The position numbers were made by a program, and so were the translations under genes. A stretch of DNA of 64,000 bases, from contig CAIKLM010000045.1 of assembly GCA_903828235.1 (NCBI GenBank), positions 1 to 64,000 of the forward strand, given 5' to 3'. This document shows, piece after piece, positions 37,692 through 46,682 of this stretch. The DNA is from an uncultured beta proteobacterium. Lineage in GTDB: Bacteria; Pseudomonadota; Gammaproteobacteria; Burkholderiales; Burkholderiaceae_C. The stretch's first letter is position 1, and each line of letters opens with the position of its first letter. Below the pieces are notes generated by a model. It ran no database searches and was not told the origin of the DNA. It saw only the letters and a program-made list of their open reading frames with translations.

Positions 37692-39011
37692 ATGACCGCT
37701 CGACGCCTCGCGGTGGTGGGCGCGGGCTGGGCCGGGCTGGCCGCCGCGGTGCGCGGCGTGCTCGCCGGCTGGCAGGTGACGCTGTTCGAGATGGCACCCG
37801 CGGCGGGCGGCCGCGCGCGCTCGCTCGCCGCCGACGCCGACGGCACCCGCCTGGACAACGGCCAGCACATCCTCATCGGCGCCTACCGCCGCACGCTCGA
37901 CCTGATGGCCGCGGTGGGCGCAGACCCAGCGCGGCTGCTGCACCGCCAGCCGCTGGAACTGCGCTACCCCGACGGCGCCGGCCTGCGTCTGCCGCCGGGC
38001 CCGGCCTGGCTGGTCTTCGGCGTGGGCGTGGCGGGCGCGCGGGGCTGGAGCACCCGCGACAAGCTCGCGCTGATGGCGGCGGCCGGCCGCTGGATGCTGG
38101 CCGGCTTCCGATGTGCGCCCGGCCTGTCGGTCGACGCGCTGTGCCGCGGCCTGCCGCCGGCCGTGCGGCAGCGCCTGATCGACCCGCTGTGCGTGGCCGC
38201 GCTGAACACCCCGGCGCACGAGGCCAGCGCGGCGGTGTTCCTGCGCGTGCTGCGCGACTCGCTGTTCTCGGGGCCGGGCTCGTCGGACCTGCTGCTGCCC
38301 CGCGCGCCGCTGGCCGCGCTGCTGCCCGAGCCGGCCGTGGCCTGGCTGCACGGGCGCGGCGCCGCCGTGCACACCGGCCGGCGCGTGGCGAGGCTGGACG
38401 CTGCCGCCACCGGCTGGGCGGTCGACGGCGAAGCCTTCGACGCCGTGGTGCTGGCCGCCAGCGCGGCAGAGTCGGCGCGGCTGGCCGCGCCGCACGCGGC
38501 CTCCTGGGCGGCCCGGGCGGCGGGTTTCGGCTACGAGCCCATCGTGACGGTCATCGTCGACGCGCCGGGCCTGCGCCTGCCGGCGCCCATGATGGCGCTG
38601 CAGGACGGCGCGCAGGCGCCGGCGCAGTTCGTGTTCGACCACGCGGCGCTCGGCGGGCCGGCGGGGCAGCTGGCCTTCGTGATCAGTGGCGCCGCGCCCT
38701 GGGTGGCGCAGGGCCTGGAGGCCACGGCCGCCGCCACGCTGCAGCAGGCGGCCCGGGCCTTCGGCGGCACCGGCTGGCCAGCCGCCGCGCGGGTGCGGCG
38801 CACGCTGGCCGAGAAGCGCGCCACCTTCCGCTGCGTGCCCGGGCTGGACCGGCCGCCGGCCGCGATCGCCCCTGGGCTGGTGGCGGCGGGCGACTTCCTG
38901 GAGGGCCCCTATCCCGCCACGCTCGAGGGGGCGGTGCGCAGCGGCGAGGACGCGGTCAGGGCCCTGGCGGCCTGGTGGCCGGCGACTGCGGCGGTGCGCC
39001 CGGCGGAGTGA
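37692..39011 (+). CDS. hpnE: Hydroxysqualene dehydroxylase HpnE
   Basis: 439 residues, a FAD-dependent amine-oxidase-like protein that reduces hydroxysqualene to squalene. The FAD motif VVGAGWAGLAAAVRGVLAG is at residue 8, followed by GGRARSL, DNGQHILIGAYR and a C-terminal LVAAGDFLEGPYPATLEGAVRSG typical of the family. The last 56 bp overlap the convergent TIGR03790-family gene. No squalene-hopene cyclase gene is in the window. Confidence 0.94.
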   Translation: MTARRLAVVGAGWAGLAAAVRGVLAGWQVTLFEMAPAAGGRARSLAADADGTRLDNGQHILIGAYRRTLDLMAAVGADPARLLHRQPLELRYPDGAGLRLPPGPAWLVFGVGVAGARGWSTRDKLALMAAAGRWMLAGFRCAPGLSVDALCRGLPPAVRQRLIDPLCVAALNTPAHEASAAVFLRVLRDSLFSGPGSSDLLLPRAPLAALLPEPAVAWLHGRGAAVHTGRRVARLDAAATGWAVDGEAFDAVVLAASAAESARLAAPHAASWAARAAGFGYEPIVTVIVDAPGLRLPAPMMALQDGAQAPAQFVFDHAALGGPAGQLAFVISGAAPWVAQGLEATAAATLQQAARAFGGTGWPAAARVRRTLAEKRATFRCVPGLDRPPAAIAPGLVAAGDFLEGPYPATLEGAVRSGEDAVRALAAWWPATAAVRPAE

Positions 39012-40197
39012 CCGGCGGCGTCACCGGCGCAGCGAAAGGGGCCGCCAGCGGCTCGCCGATGAACAGGCTCTGCTGCGGCCAGGCGACGCTGCGCCAGTAG
39101 GCCTCGAGCGCGGTCGCGCCCTGCAGGTAGTGCCCCATCAGCACCTGCGGGTGCGGGAACTTCTGCAGGTGGTTGCACGGCTCGCTGACGGCGCCGTGAC
39201 TGGCCGTCGCGCCCGAGGCGATCCATTCCATCGCCGTGGCCTGGCCGTGGGCGCCGAGCAGGTCACCGCCCCAGGAGGTGAGGTGATCGCCCAGGCCGCC
39301 CGGCAACCACTGCGGAGGCGGCTGCAGCGGCAACTGCTCGCTGCCGGTGATGGCGATCAGCAGGCGACGCGCCCCCGGCAGGGCCTGGGTGGCCGGCGCC
39401 TCCAGCCAGACCACGCCTCGGCCGGCCGCCAGCGGCCCCGGCGGATACAGGTGCGTGCGAACCTGGCGCGCGGCGTCCGGCCCGTCGAGCAGCAGCACCA
39501 GGGCTGGCGGGTCGGGCGGGCGCACCAGGCTGCCGTCGGCGGCCACGCCGCGGTCGATCAGCGACCGGGCCGCCTGCACCGAGGGCGCGGCCAGCAGCAT
39601 CGATGGGCGCCAGCCGGGCTCCTGCAGCGGCCGGTGCGAGGCCGAGTTGAACCAGCCCGACGTGCGCGACCGCGCGCAGCCGTTGGCGCACAGCCCGAGG
39701 TCCAGGCCCAGCGCCAGCGCACCGGTGATGGCGTTGCAGGCCACCGCATAAGGCGCCACCCAGGCCAGCACCAGGGCCTGCGTGCGCGGCCCGAAGTGCG
39801 CCTCGATGGCCCGGCGCAGGGCCTCGAACTCGGCAGGCTCCAGGGCGGCCCGGCGAGGCAGTTCCACGTTCAGCACCTGATCGGGCCGCAGCCCGCGGGC
39901 GCGCACGTAGTGCTCGCCCACGGCCACCGAGTACGGATCGGCCGTGTTCACGACCAGGCCGACGTCGGCGGCGGTGAGCCGGCCGCGCAGCCGCGGCACG
40001 CCGATCCAGCGCCGCGGCGGCGGCGCCTGGACGCCCGAGGCCGGCGCGGCCGATGGCGGCGTCGGCTCCGGACGCGCCTCCGTCGGCGTCGGCGTGGCGG
40101 CTTCCGCCGCGGCGCAGGCCGCCGCCCACGCGACGGCAGGCACCAGGGCCCTGCCGCGGCGGATCAGATCCCGGATTGCAGCCTGCATTTTTGCCAT
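38956..40197 (-). CDS. TIGR03790-family exported protein, unknown function
   Basis: 413 residues. A probable signal sequence (residues 1-34, AWAAACAAAEA) is followed by a Pro-rich linker and a domain typical of TIGR03790: LVVNTADPYSVAVGEHYVRARG, LNVELPRRAALEPAEF, LVLAWVAPYAVACNAITGA, and the C-terminal FPHPQVLMGHYLQGATALEAYW. The function is unknown. A Pro/Thr-rich tail of about 30 residues lies in the region that overlaps hpnE. The ATG sits in the centre of a palindrome that may control the divergent IclR gene. Confidence 0.82.
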   Translation of the reverse strand: MAKMQAAIRDLIRRGRALVPAVAWAAACAAAEAATPTPTEARPEPTPPSAAPASGVQAPPPRRWIGVPRLRGRLTAADVGLVVNTADPYSVAVGEHYVRARGLRPDQVLNVELPRRAALEPAEFEALRRAIEAHFGPRTQALVLAWVAPYAVACNAITGALALGLDLGLCANGCARSRTSGWFNSASHRPLQEPGWRPSMLLAAPSVQAARSLIDRGVAADGSLVRPPDPPALVLLLDGPDAARQVRTHLYPPGPLAAGRGVVWLEAPATQALPGARRLLIAITGSEQLPLQPPPQWLPGGLGDHLTSWGGDLLGAHGQATAMEWIASGATASHGAVSEPCNHLQKFPHPQVLMGHYLQGATALEAYWRSVAWPQQSLFIGEPLAAPFAAPVTPPVTPPGAPPQSPATRPPGP

Positions 40198-40203
40198 GCA
40201 AAA
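40189..40203. promoter_or_regulatory. Palindrome between the TIGR03790 gene and iclR-type gene
   Basis: TTTTGCCATGCAAAA has perfect 6-bp arms around CAT, which is the start codon of the minus-strand gene. It lies 24 bp before the IclR ATG. Position and symmetry suggest autoregulation by the IclR protein. This is inferred. Confidence 0.45.
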
Positions 40204-40226
40204 TTCAGGGAAATCACCGGGCCTCC

Positions 40227-40994
40227 ATGACCGCCGCCACCCCGTCGACCCCCACCATCCAGGTTCTCGAGCGCGCCTTCTCGCTGCTGGATCTGCTGGC
40301 TGCCTCCGACGAACCCCTGACGCTGAAGCAGATCAGCGAACGCAGCGGGCTGCACCCGTCGACGGCCCACCGCATCCTCAACGACCTCACCATCGGGCGC
40401 TTCGTCGAGCGCCCGCAAGCCGGCAGCTACCGCCTGGGCATGCGGCTGCTCGAGCTGGGCAACGCCGTCAAGGAACGGCTCGATGTGCGCGAGGCAGCCC
40501 TGGCGCCGATGCGCGAACTGCACAAGCTGACGCACCAGGCGGTGAACCTGTCGCTGCGGCAGGGCGACGAGATCGTCTACATCGAGCGCGCCTACAGCGA
40601 GCGCTCCGGCATGCAGGTGGTGCGCGCCGTCGGCGGCCGCGCCCCGCTGCACCTGACCTCGGTGGGCAAGCTGTTCCTGGCGCACGACGATCCTGCCCGC
40701 GTGCGCGCCTACGCCGCGCGCACCGGGCTGGCGGGCCACACGCGCAACAGCATCACCGAACTCGGCAAGCTCGAGCGCGAGCTGTCGCAGGTGCGGGCCA
40801 CCGGCATCGCGCGCGACGACGAGGAACTCGAGCTCGGCGTGCGCTGCATTGCCGCCGGCATCCACGACGACCAGGGCCGCCTGATTGCCGGCCTGTCGAT
40901 CTCGGCGCCGACCGACCGGCTCGATGAAGGCTGGGTGGAACGCGTGCGAAGCACGGCGCGGCAGATCTCCGACGCCCTCGGCTACCGTCTCTAG
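40227..40994 (+). CDS. IclR-family transcriptional regulator
   Basis: 255 residues. The N-terminal winged helix-turn-helix (VLERAFSLLDLLAASDEPLTLKQISERSGLHPST, about 12-75) precedes the C-terminal effector domain (about 85-250). Typical segments are VNLSLRQGDEIVYIERAYS, PLHLTSVGKLFLA and RCIAAGIHDDQGRLIAGLSIS. The effector and targets are unknown. Its TAG stop overlaps the convergent PBP7 stop within one CTAG. Confidence 0.93.
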   Translation: MTAATPSTPTIQVLERAFSLLDLLAASDEPLTLKQISERSGLHPSTAHRILNDLTIGRFVERPQAGSYRLGMRLLELGNAVKERLDVREAALAPMRELHKLTHQAVNLSLRQGDEIVYIERAYSERSGMQVVRAVGGRAPLHLTSVGKLFLAHDDPARVRAYAARTGLAGHTRNSITELGKLERELSQVRATGIARDDEELELGVRCIAAGIHDDQGRLIAGLSISAPTDRLDEGWVERVRSTARQISDALGYRL

Positions 40995-42250
40995 TTGGTG
41001 GCGCTCTGCGGCGCGCGTTCCGCGATCGGCAGCGGCAGCGCCGGCACCTGCACCCAGGGCTTGGCCGGGTCGATGACCGGCATCGGAACGCTGAGCTTGG
41101 GGGCCGGCGTCCAGGGCGCCACGGCGGGCAGGCTGGGAAGCGCGCCGACCGGGGGCGATTGCACCGCCGGCAAGGGCGGCTGAGGCGCCACGGGCTCGGG
41201 CAGCGGCGCGGCGCGGCGGCCGAACACGGGCAGCAGCGACTGCTCGGACACCCACTTGCGCAGGCGCTCGGCGTCGCCGATGCGCGAGTAGCGGCCCGCC
41301 GAATCGAGCAGCACCATGATGAGCTGGCGGCCGGCGAGTTCGGCCTGCATCACCACGCAGCGGCCGGCGGCCGAGATGAAGCCGGTCTTCTGCAGGCCGA
41401 TGCCCCACTCGGGGTTGTGAACCAGGCCGTTCGTGTTGCGGAACTCCACGGGCCGCGGCTTCGGGCCCACGGGGATCACCGCACCCAGCGAGGTCGAGAG
41501 ATCGCGGATCACCGGGTGCTCCGACGCGGCCCGGACGAGGCGGGCCAGATCGACGGCGCTGCTGCGGTTGTCGGCCGACAGCCCGGTGGGCTCGACGTAG
41601 CGGGTGTCGGACATGCCGAGTTCGGCCGCCTTGCGGTTCATCGCGCCGACGAACGCCCCCAGGCCGCCGGGATAGGTGCGGCCCAGCGCGTGCGCGGCAC
41701 GGTTCTCCGAGGACATCAGCGACAGGTGCATCAACTCGCCGCGGCTCAGCCGGGTGCCGGGGCGCAGGGCCGAGCGCACGCGGCTGCCCACGGTGCCGCG
41801 GACGTCCTCTTGCGAGACCTCGAGCGGTTCGTCCAGAGACAGCCCCGCATCCACGACGACCAGGGCCGTCATCAGCTTGGTGATGGAGGCGATCGGGAGC
41901 ACCGCCTCGGGGTTCTTGCTGAACAGGACCTCGTCGGTCTGCTTGTCGATGACCAGCGCGACACTGGACTTCAGGTCGAGCGGATCGGCGGTCTCGTGCA
42001 GCCCCGTGATCTGGCCGACCGACGGCGCACGCCGCACCGGGGCCCGGGCCTTGCTGCGCGGCGTGGCCTTGCGAGCCGCCGGCGGGCGCGCCTTGGGCTT
42101 GGCCTTGCTCTTGGCGGCCGCCGCCGGCTTGGCCTTGTTGGCCGAGGCGGCGTTGTTTGCGTCGGCCGGCTGCGAGAAGGACGCCGCCAGCGCCACCACC
42201 ATCAAGCCCAGGGCAGCCCGGATCGGCGAACAAAATCGTTTCAGACCCAT
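40991..42250 (-). CDS. pbpG: D-alanyl-D-alanine endopeptidase (PBP7-like)
   Basis: 419 residues, a low-molecular-weight penicillin-binding protein that cleaves peptidoglycan cross-links in the periplasm. A signal peptide (about 1-31) and a Lys/Ala-rich linker (35-75) precede the S11 peptidase domain. The three active-site motifs are SITK (Ser122-Lys125), SEN (181-183) and KTG (288-290). A Pro-rich C-terminal tail from about 340 is unusual in length. GGAG stands 6 nt before the ATG. Confidence 0.93.
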   Translation of the reverse strand: MGLKRFCSPIRAALGLMVVALAASFSQPADANNAASANKAKPAAAAKSKAKPKARPPAARKATPRSKARAPVRRAPSVGQITGLHETADPLDLKSSVALVIDKQTDEVLFSKNPEAVLPIASITKLMTALVVVDAGLSLDEPLEVSQEDVRGTVGSRVRSALRPGTRLSRGELMHLSLMSSENRAAHALGRTYPGGLGAFVGAMNRKAAELGMSDTRYVEPTGLSADNRSSAVDLARLVRAASEHPVIRDLSTSLGAVIPVGPKPRPVEFRNTNGLVHNPEWGIGLQKTGFISAAGRCVVMQAELAGRQLIMVLLDSAGRYSRIGDAERLRKWVSEQSLLPVFGRRAAPLPEPVAPQPPLPAVQSPPVGALPSLPAVAPWTPAPKLSVPMPVIDPAKPWVQVPALPLPIAERAPQSATN

Positions 42251-42275
42251 GAATGCTCCTGGCCCAATGGCGATC

Positions 42276-42281
42276 AGTGTA
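42276..42281 (-). promoter_or_regulatory. Possible -10 element of pbpG
   Basis: TACACT on the minus strand lies 25 bp before the ATG. TTGATA occurs upstream but 24 bp away, too far for a standard pair. The 126-bp gap to leuA holds no gene. Confidence 0.35.
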
Positions 42282-42376
42282 GTCGACGCCCGAAAACGCG
42301 CGCAATATCAATTGCTTGCATGCGTTTCCTCAAGTGTCGTCTCTACGGGAGAACCCGGATGCGAGGGCCTCGGGCG

Positions 42377-43918
42377 TCAGCCCTGCGCCGCCACGCGCTC
42401 GGCCTTGCTGTGCAGCTTGTTCAGCGCCGACAGGTAGGCCTTGGCAGAGGCGACGACGATGTCCGGGTCGGCCCCCACCCCGTTGACCACGCGGCCGCCG
42501 TGCTGCAGCCGCACGGTGACCTCGCCCTGCGATTCTGTGGAACCGCTGGTGATGGCATTCACCGAATACAGCACCATCTCGGCACCACTGTTCACCTTCG
42601 ACTCGATCGCCTTGAGGCTGGCGTCGACCGGACCGTTGCCGTCGCTGTCGGCGTGGAGTTCGACGCCGCCGGCGGCAAAGGCGACCCGCGCGTGGGGACG
42701 CTCGCCGGTCTCGCTGCGCTGGGCGAGCGATAGAAGACGGTAGTGCTCCTGCTCGGCCGTGACGCTCTCGTCGCTGACCAGCGCGATGATGTCCTCGTCG
42801 AAGATCTCGGCCTTGCGGTCGGCCAGGTCCTTGAAGCGCATGAAGGCGGCGTTGACCTCGGCCTCGGACTCCATCTCGATGCCGAGGTCCTGAAGCCGCT
42901 GCTTGAAGGCATTGCGGCCGCTGAGCTTGCCCAGCACGATCTTGTTGGCGGCCCAGCCGACGTCCTCGGCGCGCATGATCTCGTAGGTGTCGCGCGCCTT
43001 GAGCACGCCGTCCTGGTGGATGCCGCTGGCGTGCGCGAAGGCGTTGGCGCCGACGACCGCCTTGTTGGGCTGCACGACGAAGCCGGTGGTCTGGCTGACC
43101 ATGCGGCTGGCCGGCACGATCTGCGTGGTGTCGATGCCGATGTCGAGGCCGAAGTAGTCGCGCCGCGTCCGCACGGCCATGACGATCTCCTCGAGGCTGC
43201 AGTTGCCGGCGCGCTCGCCCAGGCCGTTGATCGTGCACTCCACCTGCCGGGCACCGCCGATCTTCACGCCGGCCAGCGAGTTGGCCACCGCCATGCCCAG
43301 GTCGTTGTGGCAGTGCACGCTCCAGATCGCGCGGCCGCTGTTGGGGATGCGCTCGCGCAGCGTGCGGATGAACTCGCCGTACAGCTCGGGCACGGCGTAG
43401 CCCACGGTGTCGGGGATGTTGATCGTGGTGGCGCCCTCGGCGATCACGGCCTCGAGCACGCGGCACAGGAAGTCGGGGTCGCTGCGGTAGCCGTCCTCGG
43501 GGCTGAACTCGATGTCGTCGCAGTGCTGCCGCGCGAAGCGCACCGACAGCTTCGCCTGCTCGAGCACCTGCTCGCGCGTCATGCGCAGTTTCTTCTCCAT
43601 GTGCAGCTCGCTGGTGGCGATGAAGGTGTGGATGCGCGAGCGGGCCGCGCCCTTCAGCGCCTCGGCGGCGCGCCCGATGTCGCGGTCGTTGGCGCGCGCC
43701 AGCGAGCACACGGTGCTGTCCTTGATGGCCTGCGCGATGGCGCGCACCGCCTCGAAGTCGCCGTTGCTGCTGGCGGCGAAGCCGGCCTCGATGACGTCGA
43801 CCTTCAGCCGCTCGAGCTGCCGCGCGATGCGCAGCTTCTCGTCGCGCGTCATCGAGGCGCCGGGGCTCTGCTCGCCGTCGCGCAGCGTGGTGTCGAAGAT
43901 GATGAGCTTGTCGGTCAT
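42377..43918 (-). CDS. leuA: 2-isopropylmalate synthase
   Basis: 513 residues, catalyses the first committed step of leucine synthesis (acetyl-CoA + 2-oxoisovalerate). The catalytic TIM barrel shows [19 protein letters not shown], the metal-binding [15 protein letters not shown], and [11 protein letters not shown]. The C-terminal regulatory domain for leucine feedback is present (about 390-510, [21 protein letters not shown]). AAAGG lies 7 nt before the ATG. It is preceded by a leader peptide and terminator. Confidence 0.97.
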   Translation of the reverse strand: MTDKLIIFDTTLRDGEQSPGASMTRDEKLRIARQLERLKVDVIEAGFAASSNGDFEAVRAIAQAIKDSTVCSLARANDRDIGRAAEALKGAARSRIHTFIATSELHMEKKLRMTREQVLEQAKLSVRFARQHCDDIEFSPEDGYRSDPDFLCRVLEAVIAEGATTINIPDTVGYAVPELYGEFIRTLRERIPNSGRAIWSVHCHNDLGMAVANSLAGVKIGGARQVECTINGLGERAGNCSLEEIVMAVRTRRDYFGLDIGIDTTQIVPASRMVSQTTGFVVQPNKAVVGANAFAHASGIHQDGVLKARDTYEIMRAEDVGWAANKIVLGKLSGRNAFKQRLQDLGIEMESEAEVNAAFMRFKDLADRKAEIFDEDIIALVSDESVTAEQEHYRLLSLAQRSETGERPHARVAFAAGGVELHADSDGNGPVDASLKAIESKVNSGAEMVLYSVNAITSGSTESQGEVTVRLQHGGRVVNGVGADPDIVVASAKAYLSALNKLHSKAERVAAQG

Positions 43919-43970
43919 GGTCGTGCCTTTGCGTCGGGTTTCGGGGCGCACGCAGCTTCGGGGAGGGGAT

Positions 43971-44010
43971 CAAAGACAAACGGCCCGCTGCTGTGCGCTG
44001 GCGGGCCGTT
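43971..44010 (-). terminator. leuA attenuator terminator
   Basis: On the minus strand a perfect 10-bp stem AACGGCCCGC / GCGGGCCGTT with a 12-nt loop is followed by TGTCTTTG. It lies after the leader peptide and 52 bp before the leuA ATG. The T-run is interrupted, suggesting leaky termination. Confidence 0.7.
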
Positions 44011-44058
44011 GATCGGGGAAGACGGGGCGGTCGTTCGGGTGTGGACGGTCGCGTTCGA

Positions 44059-44115
44059 TCAGGGCAGCCGCAGCGCGGTGCCTAGCTCTAGCGACGGAAT
44101 CCGGGTCGAAGACAT
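44059..44115 (-). CDS. leuL: leuA leader peptide
   Basis: An 18-codon ORF reading MSSTRIPSLELGTALRLP. It has four Leu in the last ten residues, and the first two are CTA, a rare codon in this high-G+C genome. It ends 48 bp before the terminator hairpin upstream of leuA. The segment GCGCTGCGG (44068-44076) can pair with the 5' arm and loop of that terminator (CAGCGC and CCG). A ribosome stalled at CTA would leave this segment free, and one at the stop codon would cover it. This matches classic attenuation; the gene name is by analogy. Confidence 0.68.
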   Translation of the reverse strand: MSSTRIPSLELGTALRLP

Positions 44116-44121
44116 GCAGGG

Positions 44122-44127
44122 AATGTA
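44122..44127 (-). promoter_or_regulatory. Possible -10 element before the leuA leader
   Basis: TACATT on the minus strand ends 6 bp before the leader ATG. If used, transcription would start at or near the ATG. Read-through from pssA is the alternative source of leuA mRNA. Confidence 0.35.
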
Positions 44128-44148
44128 GCACGCGCGCGGCATCGCGCC

Positions 44149-44973
44149 TCAGGGGTGCAGGCCCTTCTCGTCGGGCTCGTCGGTGGACAGCGCCACCACG
44201 CTGGCGTGCCGGCCCTTGAACTTGCGCCAGGCGTACACGGCGTAGCCCGACAGCGCGTACAGGCAGAAGATGCCGAACAGCACCTTGGGCGGGTCCAGCG
44301 CCACCAGCGCGATCACCAGCATCACCGCGATGAGCACCGCGAACGGCACCGTGCGCCGCCCGCCCCAGACCTTGAAGCTGTAGAACGGCGCGTTGGTGAC
44401 CATCGACAGGCCCGCGTACAGCGTGATGGCGAAGGCCGACCACTCCAGCCAGTCGATGCGGCTGACGCCCTTGAAGCCCGAGTCGTCCATGACCCAGATG
44501 AAGCCGATCACCAGCGCCGCCGCGGCCGGGCTGGGCAGTCCCTGGAAGAAGCGCTTGTCGACGACGCCGATGTTGACGTTGAAGCGCGCCAGGCGAAGTG
44601 CCGCGCCGGCGATGTACACGAAGGCCGGGATCCAGCCCAGGCGCCCCAGGTCCTGCAGCGCCCACTGGTACATGATCAGCGCCGGCGCGGCCCCGAAGGC
44701 CACCATGTCCGACAGGCTGTCCATCTGCTCGCCGAACGCGCTCTGCGAGTTCGTCATGCGCGCGACGCGGCCGTCGAGGCTGTCGAGCACCGCGGCCACG
44801 AAGATGGCGATGCAGGCGGCCTCGAAGCGGCCGTTGATGGCCATCACGATGCCGTAGAACGCCGAGAACAGCGCCGCCAGCGTGATCGCGTTGGGCAGCA
44901 CGTAGATGCCGCGCCGGCGCGGCGGCACCGGTGCAGTGTCTTCGTCGGGCGGGAGGTTGGGGTCGTCGCTCAC
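44149..44973 (-). CDS. pssA: CDP-diacylglycerol-serine O-phosphatidyltransferase
   Basis: 274 residues, an integral membrane enzyme that makes phosphatidylserine. The CDP-alcohol phosphatidyltransferase motif is visible in DSLDGRVARMTNSQSAFGEQ followed by MDSLSDMVAFG. Six to eight membrane segments follow YVLPNAITLAALFSAFYGI. The GTG start at 44973 was chosen as the only start before the first membrane segment with the usual short polar N-terminus. It lies 43 bp after ilvC; pssA in an ilv-leu cluster is common in Betaproteobacteria. Confidence 0.95.
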   Translation of the reverse strand: MSDDPNLPPDEDTAPVPPRRRGIYVLPNAITLAALFSAFYGIVMAINGRFEAACIAIFVAAVLDSLDGRVARMTNSQSAFGEQMDSLSDMVAFGAAPALIMYQWALQDLGRLGWIPAFVYIAGAALRLARFNVNIGVVDKRFFQGLPSPAAAALVIGFIWVMDDSGFKGVSRIDWLEWSAFAITLYAGLSMVTNAPFYSFKVWGGRRTVPFAVLIAVMLVIALVALDPPKVLFGIFCLYALSGYAVYAWRKFKGRHASVVALSTDEPDEKGLHP

Positions 44974-45016
44974 GGGGCCCGAGGATAGCGCCCCGGCAGG
45001 GCCCGGGGCGCGCCGA

Positions 45017-46565
<1,549 letters not shown>

Positions 46566-46640
46566 GGTGGATGTCCTGACCACGCGCTCTTCAGGCTTCG
46601 GGGCGGTAACCCCGGGCCCTTGGCCACGCGGCATCGGGTG

Positions 46641-46664
46641 GAAAACGGGCCGGCGGCCGGCCCG
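46641..46664 (-). terminator. Terminator-like hairpin between ilvB and ilvN
   Basis: On the minus strand an 8-bp stem CGGGCCGG / CCGGCCCG with a 3-nt loop is followed by TTTTCC. It stands inside the operon and may cause partial termination or define the 3' end of an ilvB-only message. Confidence 0.5.
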
Positions 46665-46682
46665 CGGGAAAGCTCGCGCGGA

